This document shows, in pieces, positions 56,492 through 64,000 of a stretch of 64,000 nucleotides of DNA. Every line of letters begins with the position of its first letter. Position 1 is the first letter of the stretch. Made by a program: the position numbers and the translations under genes. The notes under the pieces are model-generated. The model was not told the DNA's origin and searched no databases. It saw only the letters and a list, made by a program, of their open reading frames with translations. This stretch comes from Botryosphaeria dothidea (lineage: Eukaryota; Ascomycota; Dothideomycetes; Botryosphaeriales; Botryosphaeriaceae). The stretch lies in the NCBI GenBank assembly GCA_011503125.2, contig WWBZ02000040.1, positions 496,001 to 560,000 of the forward strand, given 5' to 3'.

Positions 56492-58173
56492 GGGGAGGTG
56501 AGCAAGGAAAGACAGGGACGAGGGCAGTATAACGAGCACGGAGGGTGTCGCGAGCGGCACAGGGCCGGGTATAAGAACAGCAACAGGGAGGCACGGCCAG
56601 ACTTCCGACGTACCAAGTGCACTGGCCCCTAATGACGAATTTCGAAATTCAGCAGCTGTCAGGGTCTCGATGGCGGAGCGTGGGCGCCGATGAGGGTGAA
56701 GCCGTCACTAAGGTGACAATCGCGGGGCCCGAAGCCCTCGGAACCGTGCTTTTGAAGACTACGACGACGCCGGCCGGGAAGGCGGTAGCCAATTGAACGT
56801 TACTCGGGGACCCCGCCGCCTGGCTCGCCTAGCCGGGCTGCGAGCCGCTGCGCGTTTGCTTTTGCTTTTCAGCTGCTGGGGCGGGCTTCCCAGCATCAAC
56901 ACCCCATCAGTTTACTCGGATCCTGCGCGACCCCAGGGGACAAGGCTCCCTTGGCGGTGATGCAGCACTGAAACCGAGCAATTGACATGGCCGGGCTGGC
57001 CATGACGGCAGCAGTGACGTACTGCATCCGGACGTCCCTCACTTCGCGCTGGCGGTGGTGGTGCCCGGACTGCACGACGTTTGGCCAGGCTCATCGGGCC
57101 GCGAGCACCAGATGCTCCACGCGTTCACGCGCCGGCGGGCGATCCTGGACATGGGCCGGTCGGCAATTGCTTTTTCTGTCCTCCTCCCTTGCTCCGATCA
57201 CCTCGTTTCGGCCTCGTGCAGCTTCTGATGCGCTTAAATCAGGCGAGCTTAATCGGCCCATCGTCCCCCAGAGTCAGTTTGCGAGATGGCTCCGACCCAC
57301 GATCTTCGATTGATCATTTTAGCCAGAGGGCTAACACAGGCCTGTGGCGTGCCCACCTTGCTCTCAACGTCCAGGTATGCGCATGCAGAACGCCACAGCT
57401 AGCTGCGGACTATCAATTGACTAGCAAACCCTACCGCGTAGTGCCTTACGCTTCTTGGCCTGACAGAAACAACATTTCCGCTTCCGGCAAGGCGCGGCCC
57501 CCAATCCATCGGCAACGCGGGACGGCTGCCTCAGGCACTACAGACAACGGTGGACTTGCGGCCCTTGCCCCTGCCTCGTGGTTCCTGGCGATAGGGCATG
57601 GCCGGCCTTATTGCAGTTCCCATGCTTAGCTCGGCGGTGATCGTCTTGTGGGTTGACCATAACAATCACTTCGATCGCGGGGCCTGCTGAGAGGAGCCGA
57701 GAGACTCTGGGGATCGAAATTGCTCTTCGACTCCTTTCCGCTGCCAGTCAACTGTCAAGCGCAATGGGAAATCCACAGCTGAAGAAAAACACGCCAACTA
57801 TGCAGGTACTACCTCCTTTGACATCACTTCGTCCTTAGCCCGTCGCCTTAGCCCGTCGCTTGGTGTGACAGCCCAGTCGGACTTACATACAATAGGCTAC
57901 CCCTCCTCACCTGTGCAAATCTTCACGACCAATTCTCGGCATCTGGACCATGCGATCTGCCCGAGTATCGCATCACGAGCAAAATTTCGTCATGGCGAAT
58001 CATGAGAATGCACGCGCAGGAAACTGGTCAGACCCACATCAGCATGGCGCAAATGAAAGAAATCTAAAATCAGCACCTCTTCCACGTGTCGCTCTTAACA
58101 TCCATTCTTGTGCACCGTGAAATCAAACTAAAATGAATCGGCACTCGTATATGTGCGCGCCTTCGGAGGCCAA
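56492..58173. other. Interval of 1.7 kb upstream of the RGS-LOV gene
   Basis: Contains the promoter of the RGS-LOV gene, where an in-frame ATG at 56560 is an alternative start, and the 3' flank of the minus-strand cystinosin-like gene. ORFs such as 57081-57629 have no recognisable feature. I could not identify a light-response element by eye. Confidence 0.45.
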
Positions 58174-59299
58174 TCACGAATCCGCATTCAGTAAAGGCCT
58201 CTGTTCGCCCACCGACTCTTCATCCGTCTGATCTACCTCTCTTGCATGCCGATAGAGGATGTAGTGCTGAATGATGAAGATAACATCAAAGAGAATGCTG
58301 ATGTTTGCCAGACCAAATTTGACAGGATTTCCAGTGATACCAGACCAATCAGCCTCCAGCGAAGAGTCGATAATCAGTTGCAGGTTGGAGAGTATGCCGC
58401 CCGAAAAGTCCAGCAACATTCCACCGATGCTAAATCCCACAGTCGATTTTCTCTTGTAGTTGAGCCACACCTGAGGAACGTATTTGACAACCGTCACCAC
58501 AAGCTTGACATATCCAACGGCGTAAATCTGGTGTTGTAAGTTAGCCTATGCTAACCTCTGCATGGCATTTTGGCCTGCGCAATTCGATAGAATGCAAGCT
58601 AAAATCGCATGCGGAGCTAAGACAATCACCCATAGTCCGCGTATTGGTCGAAAACTTTAACTTTCCCAAGCGCAATCACTCGTTTCAATACTTTGAGAAC
58701 TGATTTCAGAAAGGTTAAAGAAAGGATGAAGGAACTTACCACATCGATCCACGCCCAACCGTTAGGGTCATAGCCGCCATCACTGCTCCTTGCCCATACT
58801 GTGAGGATGACGATGATAACGCCCAAAATGTTGCCCCAAAAGATCCCGAGAGCTAAGGGGCTCATGTTCTGATCCGCGCCAACCTTGAAGCCCCAGGCCT
58901 TCAACCAGAACTGACTGTAGATGATGATGCACAAAATGATGGCATGTAGCGCGAAAGCGAAATCGTTGAAGCGTACGGTAGGTTCAGGCGCAACCGGGTA
59001 CCGAGCAGCATACTGGGAACGGATCGTCGGAGACCACAGCATCGTTGCCGTGGAGATCGTGTACGCGAGGAAGCCAAGGATGTTCAGCGTAGGGAAGTCG
59101 ATTCCGAATCCAAGTGTCGACTTCCGACGCCAGTTCATGAGAGGCTGTGGGTAGAACGAGAGGGACCAGCACAGGAAGCTTCGGTTTTCGGTCAGTACTT
59201 ATTCGCATACACAATATACACCAGGCGACGAGCGTACTATGACCATCCCAAGACCCGCGATAGGGCCCGTGCCAGGAAAATGATCTCGGAGGACGGCAT
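58174..59299 (-). CDS. Cystinosin-like PQ-loop transporter
   Basis: Exons 59299-59238, 59178-58740 and 58527-58174 give 284 aa. Two PQ-loop motifs are present, as in the cystinosin family: [18 protein letters not shown] with Pro31-Gln32, and [18 protein letters not shown] with Pro185-Gln186. Seven hydrophobic helices are visible between residues 5 and 265. The internal segment [20 protein letters not shown] also fits. Cystinosin exports cystine from lysosomes with protons; yeast Ers1 is the fungal counterpart. The C-terminal tail is short and acidic ([21 protein letters not shown]), and its EQRPLL segment looks like a vacuolar-sorting di-leucine signal. The intron before the second PQ motif is long for this locus (212 nt). 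It is divergent from the NTO1-like gene. Confidence 0.92.
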
Positions 59300-59987
59300 G
59301 ACGGTGAATCCTCTACCTCTATCGTACACTCAGGGACAGACGGCGGCGCGACGAAGGAAGAAAAGAGGGCGGCTCCTCAGCAGAAGAGCGAGGCTGTGGG
59401 TCGAAGGCGGCGGATTACACCCCACTTAAGTCGCGAGGTCCTTCCAAAACAACACCTATTAGTGTGAAGTTTGGCGATGGCATCATCGGGTGTGAGCACG
59501 TGATGGTGAGAGTGTCGCACGCCGTTCGAGGTCACGGCCAAGGCGCATCCTCTCTTGCGGGCGGGTCTGTCGCAAAGCGGTGAAGAAGAGCGATGATGAG
59601 CCACATGGATATGCGTGGGGAGTGCTGAGGAGCTATTGTAGCAGGTTGCACCTGTCGCAAATGACTCGCGCTTTCTTTGGCTGGCTCAACCTTGGCACGG
59701 CCTGCGCGACTCCGCGCTCCAACTGCGCACGGACTTACTCAACCTCACTTCGTTGCCAGACGCGCCAGCTGGCTCAAGTCTCGAGCAGCAATCGCCGCGC
59801 TTGACAACGCTTTCCTCGTCTCTACCGCGCCCTCTACACATGTCTCTCGCCCGACCCTGCAGCACAACGCGTTCGCGCAGCCGGTAGCTTGGCACCTGCT
59901 GTCCTCTCCCTGCGCCTCCACTCGCGCTGCGTGACCGGAGTCTCACTGCGCCCAACGCGATCATAAGGACATCGATCCTGAACGGAC
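59300..59987. promoter_or_regulatory. Divergent promoter region, cystinosin-like and NTO1-like genes
   Basis: A 688-bp interval between diverging starts. Overlapping ORFs on both strands appear to be chance. No specific element was identified. Confidence 0.5.
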
Positions 59988-62900
59988 ATGGCCGTGCCAT
60001 CAGACACGCCCACGAGGCGTAACCAGCGAGGCCCCGGCCGCCCTCCACGCGTCGACCCCAGCGCCACGCCTGCCGCCCCTGCTTCCGCGCCGCCCAAGAG
60101 ACCCAAGTACATTCCCGGAGGACCAGGCGGCGGTGGTCGCTATATCGACCCCGACACTGGCACCGAAATCCCCAAGGAGGTTGCTATACCGCTGCTGAAG
60201 GCTGCCGGCCGGAGACATAGCGCGCCCCGCCCGCGCCCATCGCGCACACCAGCCGCAACCCGCAATTATTCCCCAGATACTGCATCACCATCCCGGCCCT
60301 ACACGCGCCCCAGGCGCGATCGTCCCGCTGCTGGACCTCGTGCCAGCTCCGCATCTGCAGCTGCTGCCGCGGTTGCACAAAACGATGGATACAAGCCGAG
60401 GGAGGAGCGGGGCTGGGAAGAGTTTCACCAGGATCTGGATATCGATGCGGAGTTCATGGTGTTCAGTGCGGAAGATATCGATGGCATTAGCCCTCCGGTG
60501 ACGAAACCTACAACACCAGTGACTGGGTTGAGCCAGAGCGACACACGGAATGGCTCAGGACCAGATGATACTCCAGCTCTAAATGGAGCACCGACGTTGA
60601 GGACACAAGAGTCGTCGTTCGCTGATCATGACGAGGATACCGTCAATGTCGGCGGAAGCAACGAACAGCCTGTGACACCTGCAACGATTAAGAGACGACC
60701 TGGGAGGCCGCCACGGCGTCCTGGATCAATGCTTACCGGCCTCGGTTCGCCTCCAGCACCAAGAATCGAGCCGTTGCCGACGAAAGACAAGCGCGAGAAG
60801 CTGAGTCTGCCGAAGCCCTCTTATCGAACCATCGACCCTTTCTCGCATTACGAACAAGATCCATCGGCGCAGGTCAACTATGTGGATCGTACCATGGCAA
60901 GCGTGGGATACCAGGAAAGCGACATGTTCATACGGCCCGAAAAGCGACTGATTCGTATGGTTGATGGGAACCTTGAAGAAGACCTGGACCTTGCGCTTAG
61001 CATCGAGGGAGAAACACACGGGCATCCTATCGGTCGGGTTGAATACGACATGGACGAACAAGACGATCGCTGGCTGGAAGCATACAACGCGCAAAGGAAG
61101 GATGAACAAGTCGAGGCCATAAAGCCGGCGATATTCGAGATAACCATGACGCAGATCGAGAAGGAATGGCACGCCCTCGAAAAAAGTGAGCTTGTTGTCT
61201 ATCAGGTGCGGTCGATCGTTGCTGACTCGTTTGCGCCCAAGGAATCCCCAAGCCAAATCCGAAGCCTCCCCAGACCCATCGACCAAGATCGAGCTCGGCA
61301 GCTGCTGTCAATGGAGAGCCGATAGGCAATGGTGAAGAACAAGACACAAAATGCGCAGTATGCGATGATGGGGACTGCGAAAACACCAACGCCATTGTCT
61401 TCTGCGACGGCTGCGACCTCGCAGTGCATCAGGAGTGTTATGGGGTCCCTTTTATACCTGAAGGGCAGTGGTTGTGCCGCAAGTGCCAGCTGATTGGCCG
61501 AGGAACACCCGTGAGTATCTTCGTTCATTTCGTCTTGTCGCGCTACTAATGTATTGCAGACCTGCATATTCTGTCCCAATGTCGACGGCGCTTTCAAACA
61601 GACTGCTAACCCTCACCGATGGTCGCATCTGCTTTGCGCCATTTGGATACCGGAGGTTTCTCTTGGTAACACAACTTTTATGGAACCGGTCATGGACGTG
61701 GAGAAGGTTCCCAAGCAACGATGGAAGCTGGTAAGCCATGTCCTTCTCTGTTATATCCCTCGTCTTTGCTGACTTGCATAGCAATGCTACATTTGCGACC
61801 AGAAAATGGGCGCATGCATCCAGTGCGGGAACAAGAATTGTTATTCTGCGTTCCACGTAACCTGTGCAAGACGCGCCAAGCTGTTCCTGCGGATGAAATC
61901 CGCGCACAGTGGACCGGCCAATGTTGATGCCAGCGTACTCAAGGCCTTCTGCCACAAGCATGTCCCCAACGACTGGCGCCGGGAGAACGACGTTGAGACT
62001 GCTACCCGTGAGGCGATGACTTTTTACCGTCAGACCATGCGAGGTCGGCGCTGGGCGGAGAGCCAGGCAGCTGCAGCTCACAACTCTTCCAATGTGATTG
62101 GACTAGATGACGACGGAGATGACTCGACCACAGATTCCCGGGAGTAACAAGCGAAAAGCGCAGTCAGCCCACCAAAGGGTATGGAGACTGCCGTCTGGGC
62201 GCCTGTTGTACCTCAGCTTGTGTACGAAAAAGTTGAAGCGCCCTTGTACGTTTTCAACGTTCGCAAGCGCAAGGAGTATGTCGCAGAAGCATGCAAGTAA
62301 CTGGACATTGAAAAGGGAGGCTCGTCGCGGAGCAGCTCTGCTCAAGCGGCTACAACTCCAAATGGAGACTTTCTCTTCCATGGAGATCACCCGGCGCAAC
62401 TTTGCCGGCATGGGTGCGGCAGGTCGTCCACGATTGCATCGTCGGATCGAGTTTGCGGAGTTACTTGAGAAGGACATGGAGAAAGTCAAGGAGCTTTGTC
62501 GCTTGGTCAAACAGCGAGAAGAGAAGAAAGTGGCCGGACGTGCATATTTTGAAGTCGATCGTCGATACGGTTCTACTTTCCAATCTGTCCGGTCCTCTGG
62601 CCGATTTTGGCAGAAGGCCCAAAAGTAAGCACATCCCCAATACTGCTCTTCTGCTGAATTAGAGCTAATCAGGTATTAGTCTCGATTCGAAGGTGTCTCT
62701 CAAGGAAGGTCTAGATGCGATCGAAAGGAAGCTCGAAGAACGCCTTTACACATCAGTTTTCCACCTTTTCTGCTGACATGGGCGCGGTATTCCGTTCTGT
62801 TGTGGGTCTGGATGAGATAACTGACGCTCATGAAGCCCCATGAACAACTGAATGAGGGAGGTGCCACGAACAGTGACCTTACCCAGAGCAGAAAGACAAG

Positions 62901-63758
62901 AAGAACACTAGCAAAACGCATCATCAAGGCGATACACTCTGCTCTCGAGGAGGCCACCTTGAAGGAAGCTCAGATCGCCGGTAAGCAATATGGAAAGGAG
63001 CTGCGGGAGCTAGACGCCCTGTTCAGGAACAGTGTGCGCTCTAAGCCCAACTCAGCCCAAGCTTCCCAAACTGCTTGCGACAAAGGTAATGACGACGGGG
63101 CAGAACGACAAAATGTCTCGCAGGACGTAGAAATGTCTGAAGCTACGGAGTACCTTACGAACGGCAACGCAGAGACAAATGGCTTCGCCAATGGTGATAG
63201 CCCAATGAAGAACGAAGAAGCTGAAAAGAAATCTGGGGCTAGAGACGGACGAGCCCGACCATGAGGCAGACGACGCTGCCATAAGGTTACAACTGCAGCT
63301 CCCCGAAAGAGCCCGTGGAGTCAACTGTCGACAATACCGGTGCGGAGGGTCGTCAAGGAAGCATTTGGTACGGCGCCACCGCTATCCAATTCGGGTAGTA
63401 CGCATCCGTCCACCACCAAATCCTGACCCTTTGACGCCACCGCGTTCGGACGGAGAAATTCTCACCTTGTCGCGAGGCGGCGTACCTTGGTACCTGCAAA
63501 GCTTTGATCCACACGGGACGACCATTCATGATGAAGTCTGGTCGGGTCGCGAGGTCGTGCGAGGCATGAGCGAGGAGCTCAGTGAAATCGACGATGATGA
63601 GTTGGACGGCATGCTCGGAGACGAGGGAAATGGCCGACGCTCCAATCGACGGACAAGACGCGATGGATGCAGATGAAGGGACACTGCAGCGTACACAGCG
63701 GGCAAGAGCTCGGGCGCAACAGCGCAGGAAGGTGCAGAAGAGGACAAATTGGGGTTAG
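59988..63758 (+). pseudogene. NTO1: NTO1-like PHD/ePHD chromatin protein, C-terminal third frame-broken
   Basis: Exons 59988-61185, 61242-61510, 61560-61730 and 61782 onward are intact. They encode an AT-hook-like N-terminus (RRPGRPPRRPG), an EPL1-like region (VEYDMDEQDDRWLEAYN), a PHD finger near residues 437-485 ([20 protein letters not shown]), and an extended PHD (CYICDQKMGACIQCGNKNCY). This is the BRPF/JADE/Nto1 architecture of NuA3-type histone acetyltransferase complexes. From 62130 the frame breaks: TAA at 62145, and recognisable family segments continue in alternating frames (WTLKREARRGAALLKRLQLQ; TFSADMGAVFRSVVGLDEI; GGVPWYLQSFDPHGTTIHDE) up to NWG-stop at 63758. At least eight single-base indels are needed, several in homopolymers. 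Either recent pseudogenisation or local assembly error. Confidence 0.8.
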
Positions 63759-64000
63759 TGGCGCGCTTTACTATTGTTTGTTCGTGCTGGGCTTTTTCGT
63801 TGTGCGGGCGTTTTCGGGTAACGGCGGCGACGAGCTGTATACCATTTTTCGATTCCTGGTCTTAATCTTCGGGCACACGGGGCTGGCTTTCGTATGGGAT
63901 ATACGGGAGGGTTCTGGGCGCGCGGCGTCGAGGCATAATGCTCCGTATCGTAGTATATACCTATTTGCTTGTGGGCGGTGTTGTTGGCTCGGTGTTGATT
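63759..64000. other. 3' flank of the NTO1-like gene
   Basis: The final 242 bp after the ancestral stop are GT-rich. No further gene was seen. Confidence 0.5.

Noticed and set aside
58626..58740. Open frame after the WIDV donor in the cystinosin-like gene
   Set aside because: It follows a perfect gtaagt donor; splicing to 58527 gives the family-typical IYAVGYVK and second PQ loop, so it is treated as intron.
61186..61325. The NTO1 ORF continuing to a stop at 61325
   Set aside because: A gtgagc...ccaag intron (61186-61241) restores a phase-correct path into the PHD finger, so the stop lies in the wrong frame of exon 2.
62142..62165. A 24-nt GT-AG intron as an explanation for the stop after the ePHD of NTO1
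   Set aside because: Far below the minimum fungal intron size, and it would not repair the later frame shifts.
1..64000. Transposons, inverted or long terminal repeats, CRISPR arrays, viral insertions
   Set aside because: No transposase, reverse transcriptase or integrase motif, no long repeat pair and no regularly spaced repeat array was found by reading.

Overview
This is a nuclear segment from a filamentous ascomycete (Pezizomycotina). The evidence is short GT-AG introns of about 45-70 nt, genes separated by 0.3-5 kb, a eukaryotic tRNA-Thr(AGT), and families typical of this group: an RGS-LOV photoreceptor, an Afi1/SPA protein, a DUF7729-type surface protein, a fungal BCAS3 homologue, and an Nto1-type PHD protein. 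I cannot fix the class from sequence alone; a Dothideomycete is a reasonable guess. I see no transposon, CRISPR array, rRNA or organellar insert. Exon boundaries were rebuilt by eye from splice sites and codon phase.

Layout. 1-4.1 kb: an NAD(P)-dependent epimerase-like gene (minus, cut by the window edge), divergent from a FAD aromatic monooxygenase (plus). 8.1-9.5 kb: a five-exon multi-pass membrane protein. 9.5-14.8 kb: a long block without a convincing gene. 14.8-18 kb: a 1049-aa BCAS3/WD40 homologue. 20-22.7 kb: an unknown protein and an EF-hand protein whose first coding exon is exactly the ATG. 23.2-25.9 kb: an Afi1-like DENN/SPA protein. 27.3-27.7 kb: a possible 90-aa three-exon gene. 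30-31.7 kb: a PH-domain protein. 35.6-37.7 kb: a 598-aa disordered protein with a Cys-rich C-terminus. 38.9-40.3 kb: a DUF7729-like cell-surface protein. 42.2-44.1 kb: a six-exon MFS transporter with an abnormal last splice acceptor. 45.6 kb: tRNA-Thr. 46.4-48.5 kb: an unknown 696-aa protein. 49.0-51.8 kb: a small O6-alkylguanine-DNA alkyltransferase-family protein and a 558-aa TPR-like protein. 52.4-53.1 kb: the NatB catalytic subunit. 53.6-56.5 kb: an RGS-LOV blue-light photoreceptor. 58.2-59.3 kb: a cystinosin-like PQ-loop transporter. 60-63.8 kb: an NTO1-like PHD protein whose C-terminal third is broken by a series of single-base indels.

Most genes are unrelated housekeeping or signalling genes, with no operon-like logic. 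The one plausible functional pair is the divergent epimerase and monooxygenase, which share a 946-bp promoter region. The most notable observations are the reconstructed RGS-LOV photoreceptor, with a complete flavin-binding signature around Cys419, and the concentrated frame damage in the NTO1-like gene.
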